DNA from: an uncultured Clostridia bacterium | Lineage (GTDB): Bacteria > Bacillota > Clostridia > Oscillospirales > Acutalibacteraceae | Reading direction: 5' to 3' | Assembly: GCA_947168445.1 (NCBI GenBank) | Contig: CAMVLW010000001.1 | Location: 37,603 to 101,602 of the forward strand | Length of the DNA stretch: 64,000 nucleotides | Shown here: positions 8,583 to 17,453 of the stretch, piece by piece | Position numbering within the stretch: the stretch's first letter is position 1 | Layout: each line of letters starts with the position of its first letter | Notes under the pieces: generated by a model | The model's database searches: none | Told to the model about the DNA's origin: nothing | The model's input: only the letters and a program-made list of their open reading frames with translations | Made by a program: the position numbers and the translations under genes

Positions 8583-9092
8583 TTATTTCTCTTCGCTTTC
8601 GTTTTCGTTTTGCTTTTCGCTCTCGTCTTTCTTCTCGCAGCTGTCCTTGGCGCCGCAGGAATCGCAATCAGCGTCGCAATCCTCGTCCTCCTCAAACAAA
8701 TCGGAAAAGTCAAATTCAAGCAGCTCGCCGCAGTTGGGACAATTGATTTCGCCTTCAAGGAGCACATCCTCGGAAACATGAATCTTTTCGCCGCAGGCGG
8801 CGCAGGTCACTTCATAGAAGGGATTTTCTTCGTCGTCGAAGTCGTCATAATCGTCCTCGTCGTCGTAATCCTCATCATAGACCTCGTTTTCAACGTCAGC
8901 CAAATCATGGTCGATTTCGTCAACCTGCTCGCTGAGCTCGTCATAGAGCTCCTGCATATCCTGAACGTCATATGCCATATCGTCCAGAAGGTCGATAATC
9001 GCGTTCAGCACCTTTACCTCCGGCTTGTTTTCGTCGAGCGCAAGACCCTCTGCCAAGCCTTTGATATAAGCAATCTTCTCAGTTAAATCCAT
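8583..9092 (-). CDS. CD1247 N-terminal domain protein, acidic, with a zinc ribbon
   Basis: This 169-residue protein matches the clostridial family named after Clostridioides difficile CD1247. It has an N-terminal helical domain (MDLTEKIAYIKGLAEGL, then DLLDDMAYDVQDMQELY) and a long Asp/Glu stretch. A zinc-ribbon-like module follows, with CAAC near 95 and CPNC near 118, and the tail is acidic and Cys-containing (DCDADCDSCGAKDSC). The role is unknown; a metal or nucleic-acid linked regulatory function is only a guess. It follows efp by 13 bases, a pairing common in Clostridia, and is closed by the terminator before yunB. Confidence 0.75.
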   Translation of the reverse strand: MDLTEKIAYIKGLAEGLALDENKPEVKVLNAIIDLLDDMAYDVQDMQELYDELSEQVDEIDHDLADVENEVYDEDYDDEDDYDDFDDEENPFYEVTCAACGEKIHVSEDVLLEGEINCPNCGELLEFDFSDLFEEDEDCDADCDSCGAKDSCEKKDESEKQNENESEEK

Positions 9093-9105
9093 AGCTTACT
9101 CCAAA

Positions 9106-9663
9106 TTATGCTCTGCCCATGTATTCGCCGGTGCGGGTATCAATCTGAATAACCTCGCCCTCGTCGATGAACAGCGGAACCTTAATCTCCGCGCCTGTTT
9201 CCAGGGTAGCGGGCTTGGTAGCGTTGGTAGCGGTGTCACCCTTAAAGCCGGGATCGGTCTTGGTTACCTGCAGCTCAACAAAGTTGGGCGGCTCAACGCC
9301 GAACACGTTGCCCTTGTAGGAGAGAATCTTGCAGACCATGTTCTCCTTGACAAACTTGAAGTTGTCGCCGAGCACGCTCTTGTTAATCGGAATCTGCTCC
9401 CATGTTTCGGTATCCATGAAGTAGTAGAGATCGCCGTCGGAATAGCTGTACTCCATATCTTTTCTCTCAATGAATGCGGTGGGATATTTGTCGTTGGGGT
9501 TGAAAGTCTTTTCAACAACAGCGCCTGTAATCACGTTTCTGATTTTTGTTCTGACGAACGCAGCGCCCTTACCGGGTTTAACGTGCTGGAACTCGATGAT
9601 GGAAACCACCTGTCCGTCCATTTCAAATGTTACGCCGTTTCTGAAATCACCTGCTGAAATCAT
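9106..9663 (-). CDS. efp: Translation elongation factor P
   Basis: EF-P binds stalled ribosomes next to the P-site tRNA and relieves arrest at proline runs. The 185-residue length and three-domain layout (KOW-like, then two OB folds) are standard. [10 protein letters not shown] near residue 30 is the loop whose basic residue reaches the peptidyl-transferase centre. The end [11 protein letters not shown] is the conserved family C-terminus. The start at 9663 has AGGAGG 8 bases upstream. Its own promoter lies just upstream, between it and the peptidase gene. The order aroQ-peptidase-efp matches yqhS-yqhT-efp of Bacillus subtilis. Confidence 0.98.
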   Translation of the reverse strand: MISAGDFRNGVTFEMDGQVVSIIEFQHVKPGKGAAFVRTKIRNVITGAVVEKTFNPNDKYPTAFIERKDMEYSYSDGDLYYFMDTETWEQIPINKSVLGDNFKFVKENMVCKILSYKGNVFGVEPPNFVELQVTKTDPGFKGDTATNATKPATLETGAEIKVPLFIDEGEVIQIDTRTGEYMGRA

Positions 9664-9710
9664 TTGAATTACCTCCTGTGAATTTTGTCATACCAGTCAT
9701 GGTTAAGAGT

Positions 9711-9739
9711 ATTATACATAATTATGCCAAAAAAAGCAA
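9711..9739 (-). promoter_or_regulatory. Sigma-A promoter of efp
   Basis: Minus strand: TTGCTT (9734-9739), 17 bases, TATAAT (9711-9716). It begins just after the stop codon of the upstream peptidase gene and drives efp and the CD1247-type gene. Confidence 0.75.
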
Positions 9740-9744
9740 GTGTT

Positions 9745-10833
9745 TTAAAGAATTATCAATTCCTTTGGCAAATTTACGAAATTATGATAGCCGTTTTCGG
9801 TTACGCAGAGCATATCCTCAATGCGCACGCCGAACTCTCCGGGCAGATAAATGCCGGGTTCGTCGGTAATCACCATGTTCGGCTGCAAAATCGCGTCGCT
9901 GCGGGACGACACATAGGGCAGCTCGTGAATATCAAGCCCTACGCCGTGACCGGTGGAATGACCGAAGAACTTTCCGTAGCCCGCCTGTGTGATAATATCG
10001 CGCGCGGTTTTGTCCACATCACTGCACTTGACGCCGGGCTTGACCGCCTCCAGCGCCTTTAACTGCGCCTGTAAAACAATATCATAGATTTCGCGCATTT
10101 TATCGGTAGCGGAACCGATTGCCACAGTGCGGGTGGTATCGCTGTGATAGCCCTCATACATTGCGCCGAAATCAACGGTGAAGAAGTCGCCCTCACGCAC
10201 AACATCATCTGACGGCACGCCGTGCGGCAGCGAGGTCTTTTTTCCTGTAATCGTGATTAAGCTGAAGGAAATGTCCTCCGCGCCGCGCAGCTTCATTTCA
10301 AATTCCAGCCGAGCGGAGATTTCACGCTCGGTTACGCCGGGCTTGAGGTAGTTGAGCATTTCAAGATAACCCTGCTCGGCAATTTTCTGCGCGGCGGCGA
10401 TTCTGTCAAGCTCGGTTTCGTCCTTAATAACGCGGATGTCGCCGATTTGCTTGTCGAGTTTATCCCCTGTCACCAATTCAATGCCATGCTCAGAGAGCTT
10501 TTCTTTAAAAAGGCTGTAACGGCTCAGCGTCATGTGGTCTGCTTCCACCAAAACCGCGTCAATGCTCTCGTCTGTCAAAGCGGAAAGCAGGCTTTCGGAG
10601 AGTCTTTCAAAGCAAACGACCTTGCAGCCGTGCGACTTGTTCTGCGCCGCTTCAAAATAGCGGAAATCCACCAACAGCGTCGCGGTGTTCTGCGTGACAA
10701 GCAGCGCGCCTTCGCTGTGGAAAAAGCCGGTGAAATAACCGATGTTCACTTCGTTTGTAACAAGCAGCGCTTCGTGTGAACCGCCGAGCACCGCTCTTAA
10801 TCCGTTAATTCTGTTTTCGAATAATTCTTTCAT
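9745..10833 (-). CDS. Xaa-Pro aminopeptidase family (M24B) metallopeptidase
   Basis: This enzyme removes the N-terminal residue ahead of proline in peptides, using two metal ions in a pita-bread fold. The creatinase-like N-terminal half is followed by the catalytic half. The metal ligands are visible in order: two Asp in DFGAMYEGYHSDTTR, His in GHSTGHGVGLDIHE, Glu in DEPGIYLPGEFG and Glu in VRIEDM. The ORF track begins 25 codons upstream; the ATG at 10833 overlaps the aroQ stop as TGATG and gives 362 residues with AAAGGA upstream. It corresponds to B. subtilis yqhT by synteny. Substrate range cannot be told from sequence. Confidence 0.93.
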   Translation of the reverse strand: MKELFENRINGLRAVLGGSHEALLVTNEVNIGYFTGFFHSEGALLVTQNTATLLVDFRYFEAAQNKSHGCKVVCFERLSESLLSALTDESIDAVLVEADHMTLSRYSLFKEKLSEHGIELVTGDKLDKQIGDIRVIKDETELDRIAAAQKIAEQGYLEMLNYLKPGVTEREISARLEFEMKLRGAEDISFSLITITGKKTSLPHGVPSDDVVREGDFFTVDFGAMYEGYHSDTTRTVAIGSATDKMREIYDIVLQAQLKALEAVKPGVKCSDVDKTARDIITQAGYGKFFGHSTGHGVGLDIHELPYVSSRSDAILQPNMVITDEPGIYLPGEFGVRIEDMLCVTENGYHNFVNLPKELIIL

Positions 10834-11264
10834 CAAATCAAGTCCTTTAATGCCGAAATTGCGAGAAAATAACTGTGCTTGCCAAAGCCCGCAATCTGTC
10901 CTGCGCACACGGGCGCAATCACCGAATGCCGGCGGAATTCCTCGCGCGCGTGTATGTTGGACATGTGAACCTCCACATACGGAATGTTTACTGCCGCAAT
11001 TGCGTCGCGCAGAGCATAGCTGTAGTGGGTCAACGCGCCTGCGTTAATCACCGCACCGTCAAAGCTCAGACGGGATTCATGGATTTTGTCAATCAAATCA
11101 CCCTCGTGGTTTGATTGATACACCTCCGCTTCAAAATCGTTGTCCTCGGCAAACGCGAGGATTTCGCTCTCGATCGTTTCGGCGGTTTCTGTACCGTAGA
11201 CGCCTTTTTCGCGGATGCCGACCATATTGAGGTTGGGGCCGAGCAAAACAAGAATTCTTTTCAT
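10833..11264 (-). CDS. aroQ: Type II 3-dehydroquinate dehydratase
   Basis: AroQ converts 3-dehydroquinate to 3-dehydroshikimate in the shikimate pathway and forms a cytoplasmic dodecamer. The start MKRILVLLGPNLNMVGIREKGVYG holds the conserved GPNLN and the flexible lid with catalytic Arg and Tyr. VINAGALTHYSYALRDAI and the IHAREEFRRHS segment bind substrate. The start is ATG 11264, with AAGGTG 6 bases upstream; the eleven residues upstream in the track lie in the terminator region of rpsU. At 143 residues it is normal length. No other aromatic-pathway gene is near. Confidence 0.96.
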   Translation of the reverse strand: MKRILVLLGPNLNMVGIREKGVYGTETAETIESEILAFAEDNDFEAEVYQSNHEGDLIDKIHESRLSFDGAVINAGALTHYSYALRDAIAAVNIPYVEVHMSNIHAREEFRRHSVIAPVCAGQIAGFGKHSYFLAISALKDLI

Positions 11265-11290
11265 TACAATCACCTTAGTTGATAAAATAA

Positions 11291-11321
11291 ACAACAAAAG
11301 CGGACAGAATGCTCTGTCCGC
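11291..11321 (-). terminator. Terminator after rpsU
   Basis: Perfect 9-bp stem GCGGACAGA / TCTGTCCGC with a 4-base loop, followed on the minus strand by TTTTGTTGTTT. It separates rpsU from aroQ, so aroQ depends on read-through or an unseen promoter. Confidence 0.85.
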
Positions 11322-11329
11322 CTGTTTGG

Positions 11330-11506
11330 TTACCTGTATTTGCGTTTGCGAGCTGCTTCGGATTTCTTTTTACGCTTTACAGAGGGCTTTTCATAAGCTT
11401 CTCTTTTGCGAACCTCAGCAATAACGCCAGCTCTGGCACACTGCTTTTTGAATCGTCTTAAAGCACTTTCAAGAGATTCATTCTCTTTCAATCTAATCTC
11501 TGCCAT
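11330..11506 (-). CDS. rpsU: 30S ribosomal protein S21
   Basis: This gene is too short for the ORF track (58 codons). It reads [21 protein letters not shown], then a basic region ending [13 protein letters not shown], which is the S21 family from end to end. S21 sits on the 30S platform near the anti-Shine-Dalgarno sequence of 16S rRNA. A GGGAGGGAAGATAG leader gives a strong ribosome binding site, a consensus promoter lies about 60 bases upstream, and a strong terminator follows. It is therefore a single-gene transcript. Confidence 0.97.
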   Translation of the reverse strand: MAEIRLKENESLESALRRFKKQCARAGVIAEVRKREAYEKPSVKRKKKSEAARKRKYR

Positions 11507-11563
11507 CTATCTTCCCTCCCATCTGCCAAACGGCATGGGTAATTTGCATAATTTGCAGTGACT

Positions 11564-11592
11564 ATTATACAATATGTAGCGTTTATTGTCAA
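11564..11592 (-). promoter_or_regulatory. Sigma-A promoter of rpsU
   Basis: Minus strand: consensus TTGACA (11587-11592), 17 bases, consensus TATAAT (11564-11569). It is one of the strongest promoters in the window, as expected for a ribosomal protein gene. Confidence 0.9.
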
Positions 11593-11623
11593 TAGAATTG
11601 TAGAAATTTAGAAGAAATTAATT

Positions 11624-14038
11624 TTATTTCGGCTTTACAACGAGATTAACGAGCTTTTTAGGAACAACAATCTCCTTCAAAACCGACATTCCGTCAAGCG
11701 CCGCCGCTACTTTCTCATTCGCCTTGGCAAGCGCGAGCATTTCTTCCTTGTCCGCGTTGACAGAAACATTCAGCTTTGCCTTGATTCTGCCGTTGACCTG
11801 CACGACAATTTCAACGCTCTCCTCAACACACTTTGATTCGTCATATTCCGGCCACTGTGCCTCGGCAAGAATACCCTCGCCAAGCTTGTTGGCTTCATAG
11901 ACCTCCTCGGTCACATGCGGCGCAAAGGGATTGAGCAGAATGGAGAACACGCGCAGCTCTTCCCTGTTGATGGTTTTGAGGTTGGTAATGTCGTTAATCA
12001 ATGCCATTAATGCGGCAATCGCGGTATTGAACTTAATGTTTTCAATGTCGTCTCCGACCTTTTTAATCGCCTTGTGGAACGCGGCTTCCAACTCGGGACG
12101 AATAGAATCGCCGTCAATCAGAATACTTTGCAGGTTCCAGTAACGCTCGATAAAACGACGGCAGCCCCGAATACTCGCAGGGCTCCACGGAGCAGCCTTT
12201 TCAAAGTCGCCGATGAACATCTCATACAGACGCATGGTGTCGGCGCCGTATTCCTCCACGATTTCGTCGGGGTTGACGACATTGCCGCGGGACTTGCTCA
12301 TTTTTTCGCCGTTCTCACCGAGAATCATGCCGTGAGAGGTACGCTTTGCATAGGGCTCCGGCGTGGGAACAACGCCGATGTCAAAGAGGAACTTATGCCA
12401 AAAGCGGCTGTAAAGCAGGTGAAGCGTGGTGTGCTCCATGCCGCCGTTGTACCAGTCAACAGGCGACCAGTAGTTGAGGGCTTCCTTGGAAGCCAGCGCT
12501 TCGGTGTTGTGGGGATCCATATAGCGCAGATAGTACCACGAAGAACCCGCCCACTGGGGCATGGTGTCTGTCTCGCGCAGGGCTGCGCCGCCGCACTTGG
12601 GACAGGTGGTTTTAATCCAGTCGGTCATATTGGCAAGCGGAGATTCGCCGTTGTCGGTGGGCTCGTAGCTTTCCACCATCGGCAGCTTTAAGGGCAGCTC
12701 GCTCTCGTCAATCGGCACATAGCCGCACTTGTCGCAGTGCACAATCGGAATCGGCTCGCCCCAATAGCGCTGGCGGGAGAACACCCAGTCGCGCAGCTTA
12801 TAATTCACCTTGGCGTGACCCTTGCCTTCTTTGGTCAGCCAATCAATAATCTTTACCTTTGCGTCGTCAACAGACAAGCCGTCGAGCATACCGGAATTCA
12901 CCATCACGCCGGTGGCACAATCGGTGAACGCCTCCTCCTGCACGTTGCCGCCCTTAACGACCTCAATAATCGGCAAATCAAATTTCTTAGCGAATTCCCA
13001 GTCGCGGGTATCGTGCGCGGGAACCGCCATAATCGCGCCGGTGCCGTAGGAAACCAGCACGTAGTCGGAAATAAAAATCGGGATTTCCTTGTTGTTAACA
13101 GGGTTAATCGCGCGAACGCCCTCAAGCTTCACACCGGTTTTATCCTTGGCAACCTCGGTGCGCTCAAAGTCGGATTTTCTCGCGGCTGCCGCCTGATATG
13201 CGCGGATGTCGTCCATGTTGGAAAGCTTGTCCGCCCACTTTTCAATCAGCGGGTGCTCAGGAGAAATAACCATATAGGTTGCGCCGTAGAGTGTGTCGGC
13301 ACGGGTGGTGTAAACAGTCAGGGTGTCGCCGGTAGTGGTTTGGAAATCAACCTCTGCGCCGGTGCTTCTGCCAATCCAGTTCTTCTGCTGCGCCTTAACG
13401 CGCTCGGGATAGTTGACCAAATCCAAGTCGTTAATCAGGCGGTCGGCATACTCGGTGATTTTGAGCATCCACTGGGATTTTACCTTGTGGACAACCTCGC
13501 TGCCGCAGCGCTCGCAAACGCCGTTGACAACCTCCTCGTTCGCCAGAACGCATTTACAGGAGGTACACCAGTTGACGTTCATCTCTTTTTTATAGGCGAG
13601 ATTGTGCTTAAAAAGCTGAATGAAAATCCACTGCGTCCATTTATAGTATTCAGGGTCGGTGGTGTTGACCTCGCGGCTCCAGTCAAAGGAAATACCCAAG
13701 GACTGAATCTGCTTTTTAAAGCGCTGAATATTGTTTTTGGTGACGATTTCAGGATGAATGTGGTTTTTAATCGCGTAGTTTTCGGTGGGCAGACCGAACG
13801 CGTCCCAGCCAATGGGATAGAGCACATTGAGTCCCTGCAGTCTTTTCTTTCTGGCAACCGTGTCAAGCGCGGTGTAGGGACGCGGATGTCCTACGTGCAA
13901 GCCTTGACCCGACGGATAAGGGAATTCAATCAGCGCGTAAAACTTCTCCTTGGAAGTGTCGTCGCTGGCGTGGAACACGCCCTTATCCTCCCAGATTTTC
14001 TGCCATTTTGGCTCGATAGCCTGATGATTATATTTCAA
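11624..14038 (-). CDS. leuS: Leucyl-tRNA synthetase
   Basis: LeuRS charges tRNA-Leu and edits mischarged amino acids. From the chosen start the class I HIGH motif appears as HVGH at 48-51. [14 protein letters not shown] is the second signature in the C-terminal half. A CP1 editing domain and zinc-site cysteines (WCTSCKC ... CERCG) lie between, and a C-terminal tRNA-binding domain follows. The ORF track starts 44 codons upstream inside rsfS. The TTG at 14038 has GGAGGG 6 bases upstream and yields 804 residues, the usual Firmicutes length. It is the last gene of the long rRNA methyltransferase-to-leuS run. No T-box leader is seen upstream; the gene is translated from a run-on transcript. Confidence 0.97.
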   Translation of the reverse strand: MKYNHQAIEPKWQKIWEDKGVFHASDDTSKEKFYALIEFPYPSGQGLHVGHPRPYTALDTVARKKRLQGLNVLYPIGWDAFGLPTENYAIKNHIHPEIVTKNNIQRFKKQIQSLGISFDWSREVNTTDPEYYKWTQWIFIQLFKHNLAYKKEMNVNWCTSCKCVLANEEVVNGVCERCGSEVVHKVKSQWMLKITEYADRLINDLDLVNYPERVKAQQKNWIGRSTGAEVDFQTTTGDTLTVYTTRADTLYGATYMVISPEHPLIEKWADKLSNMDDIRAYQAAAARKSDFERTEVAKDKTGVKLEGVRAINPVNNKEIPIFISDYVLVSYGTGAIMAVPAHDTRDWEFAKKFDLPIIEVVKGGNVQEEAFTDCATGVMVNSGMLDGLSVDDAKVKIIDWLTKEGKGHAKVNYKLRDWVFSRQRYWGEPIPIVHCDKCGYVPIDESELPLKLPMVESYEPTDNGESPLANMTDWIKTTCPKCGGAALRETDTMPQWAGSSWYYLRYMDPHNTEALASKEALNYWSPVDWYNGGMEHTTLHLLYSRFWHKFLFDIGVVPTPEPYAKRTSHGMILGENGEKMSKSRGNVVNPDEIVEEYGADTMRLYEMFIGDFEKAAPWSPASIRGCRRFIERYWNLQSILIDGDSIRPELEAAFHKAIKKVGDDIENIKFNTAIAALMALINDITNLKTINREELRVFSILLNPFAPHVTEEVYEANKLGEGILAEAQWPEYDESKCVEESVEIVVQVNGRIKAKLNVSVNADKEEMLALAKANEKVAAALDGMSVLKEIVVPKKLVNLVVKPK

Positions 14039-14066
14039 AATAATCCCTCCATGAGATTTAATCAAC

Positions 14067-14426
14067 TCAGTTTTCTTTGAGAATGTCGCTGATATCAACG
14101 GGCTTTCCGTCCTGCCACATTCTGTCAAGGTCATAGAACTCGCGGGCTTCCTCGTCAAACACGTTGACAATCACGTCCACATAGTCGAGCAAAATCCACG
14201 TATTAGAGCGGTAGCCCTCAATATGGCTGACGGACACGCCCTGCTTGTCCAGCTGATATTCCACCTCGTCGGCAAGCGCCTTGACGTGTGTGGAGCTGCT
14301 GCCGGTGGCAATGACCATGTAGTCCGCCAAAACGGAAATATCGCTGATTTCGATAACCTGTATATCAAGACCCTTTTTGCCGTCAAGCGCTTTGACCGCA
14401 AGAATCGCCTGTTCATAAGATGTCAT
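14067..14426 (-). CDS. rsfS: Ribosomal silencing factor RsfS
   Basis: RsfS (Iojap/YbeB family) binds ribosomal protein L14 and blocks subunit joining when nutrients are short. The whole 119-residue protein fits the family: [21 protein letters not shown], then a [15 protein letters not shown] strand and [13 protein letters not shown] near the end. It sits 4 bases after the nadD-yqeK fusion and just before leuS, the standard Firmicutes order. The start has AAAGGA upstream. Confidence 0.95.
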   Translation of the reverse strand: MTSYEQAILAVKALDGKKGLDIQVIEISDISVLADYMVIATGSSSTHVKALADEVEYQLDKQGVSVSHIEGYRSNTWILLDYVDVIVNVFDEEAREFYDLDRMWQDGKPVDISDILKEN

Positions 14427-14430
14427 AGTT

Positions 14431-15600
14431 TTATCCTTTCCTGTTTAACACAAGGTCGTTATAGCAAAATAACTGGTCGGGGTGAATTGCCGCTTCCTTT
14501 GCGGAAAGATTTTGCAGCGTAAACTGGCAGCTGAAAATCATTGCTTCCTCCAGGCTTTTCCGCGACTTTTCGCGCATAACGTCCGCGCCGTTATAATTGC
14601 GCTCGGCGGAGGTGTAGTCGGCGGTGTAGATGATTTTTTCGAGCAGCGACATGCCCGCTCTGCCGGTGGTGTGATAGCGGATGGCGTTAATAATATCCTC
14701 GTCCGTGACGCCCAGCTTGGTGCGGACATACACGCTGCCGCTGACGGAATGCCACAGCTTCGGCGCGTTTTGCTGCACATTATCAAGTATTATACCACCG
14801 TCTTTGATAATTTGCAACTGTTCTTCGTGCGGGATTTCCTTGGTGACGTCGTGCAGAATACCCGCAACATACGCCTTGTGCTCGTCGGCGCCATACAGCC
14901 TTGCGAGCGTGACCGCTTCCTGCGCCACATTCACGCTGTGGGTAAAGCGGTAGTCCCCCATCAATTCTCTGATAATGCTTTGATAGTCCATTTCCTTTTT
15001 CCGGTACAATCCCTTTTGGCAAATATAGTCATAAACCTGCGTCGGAAGCAGCGAAGAAAGCGCCTCGCTGTCGCCGATATGAGAGCGGATAAAGGTGGAA
15101 GAAACCTCCATAACAGGCTCGTCCAAAACCATTGCCCTTGCCCCCATCGGTTCAATCACCTGATGATAATAGTCCGTGAGCTTCTCCTTGTCCGAGGAAT
15201 CACGCGGCACCGCAATCAGCGACGCGCAGCGGAAAATCGTTTCGGGATTCTTCCACTCGTGCAAAGTCAGAAACATGTCCGCTCCTGTGATAAGAAACAA
15301 TTCATCCGACGGATATAATTCCTTCAAAGAAAGAAGCGTTTCATACGTATAGCTTTTTCCTTCGCGTTTCAGTTCAATATCCGACACTTCAAGCCACGGA
15401 AATTGCTTTGCGGCAAGGCGGCACATTTGCAGTCTGTCGCTGCCGCCTGCCAAATCAGGGCTGATTTTGTGCGGCGGCGTGTTGTCGGGAATCAGCAGCA
15501 CCTTGTCAAGCAAAAGTTCCCTTTTGCAGTATTCGCACAGCAGCACATGTCCGTTGTGAACGGGATTGAAGGTGCCGCCGAAAATGCCGATACGGCTCAC
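14431..15600 (-). CDS. nadD: Fused nicotinate-mononucleotide adenylyltransferase (NadD) and HD-domain hydrolase (YqeK)
   Basis: One 389-residue ORF carries two enzymes. Residues 1-200 are NadD, with GTFNPVHNGH (9-18) and VSSTFIR (166-172), which adenylates nicotinate mononucleotide in NAD synthesis. Residues from about 204 are YqeK, an HD phosphohydrolase with H221 and the HD pair 250-251 (GILHDVTKE); this family hydrolyses diadenosine tetraphosphate. In B. subtilis nadD and yqeK are neighbouring separate genes, so this is an in-frame fusion of neighbours. The start is GTG, overlapping the yhbY stop by 4 bases. There is no stop or frameshift between the halves. Confidence 0.93.
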   Translation of the reverse strand: MSRIGIFGGTFNPVHNGHVLLCEYCKRELLLDKVLLIPDNTPPHKISPDLAGGSDRLQMCRLAAKQFPWLEVSDIELKREGKSYTYETLLSLKELYPSDELFLITGADMFLTLHEWKNPETIFRCASLIAVPRDSSDKEKLTDYYHQVIEPMGARAMVLDEPVMEVSSTFIRSHIGDSEALSSLLPTQVYDYICQKGLYRKKEMDYQSIIRELMGDYRFTHSVNVAQEAVTLARLYGADEHKAYVAGILHDVTKEIPHEEQLQIIKDGGIILDNVQQNAPKLWHSVSGSVYVRTKLGVTDEDIINAIRYHTTGRAGMSLLEKIIYTADYTSAERNYNGADVMREKSRKSLEEAMIFSCQFTLQNLSAKEAAIHPDQLFCYNDLVLNRKG

Positions 15601-15899
15601 TGTTTTGCCCTCGGCAGCTTAATCACCGGCTCGTCGGGATTCGGTCTGTAAAGCACAAACTTGGAGCCGATTACCTGCACCACGTCCGCGCCGCATTTTT
15701 CCGCGAGCAAATCAGCGCACTCACGCGCGGAATAGCTGCTTGTTTCCAACCGCTTGCCCTTTATCAGTTCACGCGCGGTCAGGGCAGTGTCCGCCTGCAT
15801 AATAATGTTATCGGTGATTTCGCCCTTGCCGACAATCAAAATGGTTTCAAGATTGTTGGCGAGTCCTCTTAAATACGCTCTTTGTTTACTTGTCAGCAT
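15597..15899 (-). CDS. yhbY: YhbY family RNA-binding (CRM domain) protein
   Basis: This 100-residue single-domain protein begins MLTSKQRAYLRGLANNLETILIVGKG, the typical opening of bacterial CRM domains. The family binds pre-50S ribosomal particles and acts in ribosome assembly. The conserved GKGEIT loop and the VVQVIGSKFVLYRPN strand are present. It is the B. subtilis yqeI equivalent: the order yhbY-nadD-yqeK-rsfS is conserved. It overlaps the next gene by 4 bases. Confidence 0.93.
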   Translation of the reverse strand: MLTSKQRAYLRGLANNLETILIVGKGEITDNIIMQADTALTARELIKGKRLETSSYSARECADLLAEKCGADVVQVIGSKFVLYRPNPDEPVIKLPRAKQ

Positions 15900-15902
15900 A
15901 GT

Positions 15903-16499
15903 TTATCCTCTCATATACGCTTCCAGCGCTGCCTTCAGCTTGCGCAGCGCTTTGCCGCGGTGACTTACTTTATCTTTTTCTTCGGCGGAAAGCTGTGCAA
16001 AGGTTTTGTCGCCCTGCATGAAAATCGGATCATAGCCGAAGCCGCCGTCACCGATAAATTCATAGCCGATGGTGCCCTCGCAGATTTCCTCGATTTCAAT
16101 CTTGCTGCCGTCGGGCAAAATGCAGCAGATAGCGCAGGTGTAGTGTGCGCCGCGCTGTCCTTCGGGAACGCCCTGCATTTCGTCCAAAATGCGCTGCGTT
16201 CTGTCCTCATCGGTCACACACAGTTCGGGACAATAACGCGCCGAGAAAATACCGGGTCTGCCGCCGAGCGCGTCCACACAAATGCCGGAATCATCGGCAA
16301 CAGCGGGCATACCTGTTTTTTCAAACGCCGCGTTCGCCTTTAAAAACGCATTTTCCTGAAAGGTAGTGCCGGTTTCGTCAACCTCGTCAAGCACCACGCC
16401 CGCGTCCCTCGCTGAAACTGCCTCAATGCCGAGCGGGTTGAGAATCCGCTCCATTTCAATCAGCTTTTTGGCGTTGTTGGTTGCAATAATAAATTTCAT
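15903..16499 (-). CDS. rdgB: XTP/dITP diphosphatase (RdgB/HAM1 family)
   Basis: This enzyme cleaves deaminated purine triphosphates (XTP, ITP, dITP) to monophosphates and pyrophosphate, cleaning the nucleotide pool. The start MKFIIATNNAKKLIEM holds the substrate-binding TNN-K. VADDSGICVDALGGRPGIFSARY is the family signature with the catalytic Asp. FGYDPIF and SHRGKALRKL are the C-terminal base-recognition elements. At 198 residues it is full length. The start has GAGAGG upstream. It lies between ftsY and yhbY in the same run. Confidence 0.96.
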   Translation of the reverse strand: MKFIIATNNAKKLIEMERILNPLGIEAVSARDAGVVLDEVDETGTTFQENAFLKANAAFEKTGMPAVADDSGICVDALGGRPGIFSARYCPELCVTDEDRTQRILDEMQGVPEGQRGAHYTCAICCILPDGSKIEIEEICEGTIGYEFIGDGGFGYDPIFMQGDKTFAQLSAEEKDKVSHRGKALRKLKAALEAYMRG

Positions 16500-16513
16500 A
16501 GTGTTCCTCTCGC

Positions 16514-17434
16514 TTATTCGGATTCCGCGGGAGCGTAAAGCGCGCGCGCAAAGTCCCCTGCGACAAACGGCTGCAAATCGTCAATCTGCTCGCCGACGCC
16601 GATATACTTCACGGGAATTCCCAGTCCCTCTTTAATTGCCAGCACAACGCCGCCCTTTGCGGTGCCGTCAAGCTTGGTGAGGACGATACCGGTGATTCCG
16701 GTGGCTTCTCTGAACTGTTCCGCCTGATTGACGGCGTTTTGTCCTGTGGTAGCGTCGAGCACCAACAGCTTTTCCTTTGCCGCGTCGGGCAATTCTCTGT
16801 CGATAACGCGGTTGATTTTTGCCAACTCGTCCATCAGGTGCTTTTTGTTGTGCAGACGTCCGGCGGTGTCGCAGATAATCACATCCGCGCCTCTCGCCTT
16901 TGCCGCCGCAATCGCGTCAAAAATAACCGCCGCAGGGTCGCTGCCCTCGTTTTGCTTGATGATTTCACAGCCGCTGCGCTGCGCCCAAATGTCAAGCTGG
17001 TCAATCGCCGCCGCACGGAAGGTGTCCGCCGCCGCGAGCAGCACATACTTGCCCTGGTCGGAAAGCTGCTTGGCAAGCTTGCCGATAGTGGTGGTTTTGC
17101 CGACGCCGTTAACGCCGATTACCAGAATGATTGACGGTTTGGTGGAAAGGTCAAGCGAAGCGTCGCCCTCAAGCATTTCGGTGATGATTTTCGCCAAAAG
17201 GTCCTTTGTCTTTTGCGGATTGGTGATACCCTCTTTTCTGACGCGGTAACGCAGCTCGCCGCAGATTTTGTTAGCGGTGGCAACGCCGACGTCGCCCATG
17301 ACAAGCACCTCTTCCAGTTCGTCGAAAAAATTCTCGTCAATGGTCTGGAAGGAGTTGACAACCATGTCGATTTGTCCCTTAAAGGCGGTTCTGGTCTTTT
17401 TCAGACCTTCCTTTATCTTACTGAATAATCCCAT
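16514..17434 (-). CDS. ftsY: Signal recognition particle receptor FtsY
   Basis: FtsY is the membrane-associated SRP receptor GTPase that accepts ribosome-nascent chain complexes from Ffh. The N domain (about 1-95) is followed by the G domain with GVNGVGKTTTIGKLA, DTFRAAA, DTAGR and TKLDGTAKGG. The C-terminal GVGEQIDDLQPF is typical. At 306 residues it lacks the long acidic A domain of E. coli FtsY, as usual in Firmicutes. It lies 19 bases downstream of smc; ffh is not in the window. Confidence 0.97.
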   Translation of the reverse strand: MGLFSKIKEGLKKTRTAFKGQIDMVVNSFQTIDENFFDELEEVLVMGDVGVATANKICGELRYRVRKEGITNPQKTKDLLAKIITEMLEGDASLDLSTKPSIILVIGVNGVGKTTTIGKLAKQLSDQGKYVLLAAADTFRAAAIDQLDIWAQRSGCEIIKQNEGSDPAAVIFDAIAAAKARGADVIICDTAGRLHNKKHLMDELAKINRVIDRELPDAAKEKLLVLDATTGQNAVNQAEQFREATGITGIVLTKLDGTAKGGVVLAIKEGLGIPVKYIGVGEQIDDLQPFVAGDFARALYAPAESE

Positions 17435-17453
17435 AAAATCATTCCTTTATATA

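Noticed and set aside
8577-9086. 169-codon plus-strand frame that looks like a polytopic membrane protein
   Set aside because: It is the antisense of the acidic CD1247-type gene; Asp/Glu codons read as hydrophobic residues on the other strand.
12737-14080. 447-codon open frame on the plus strand opposite leuS
   Set aside because: Shadow of leuS; no family features and a composition typical of antisense frames.
11507-14170. Leucine T-box or other riboswitch upstream of leuS or leuB
   Set aside because: leuS starts 29 bases after rsfS with no room for a leader. The leuB upstream region is only 43 bases. No T-box sequence was seen.
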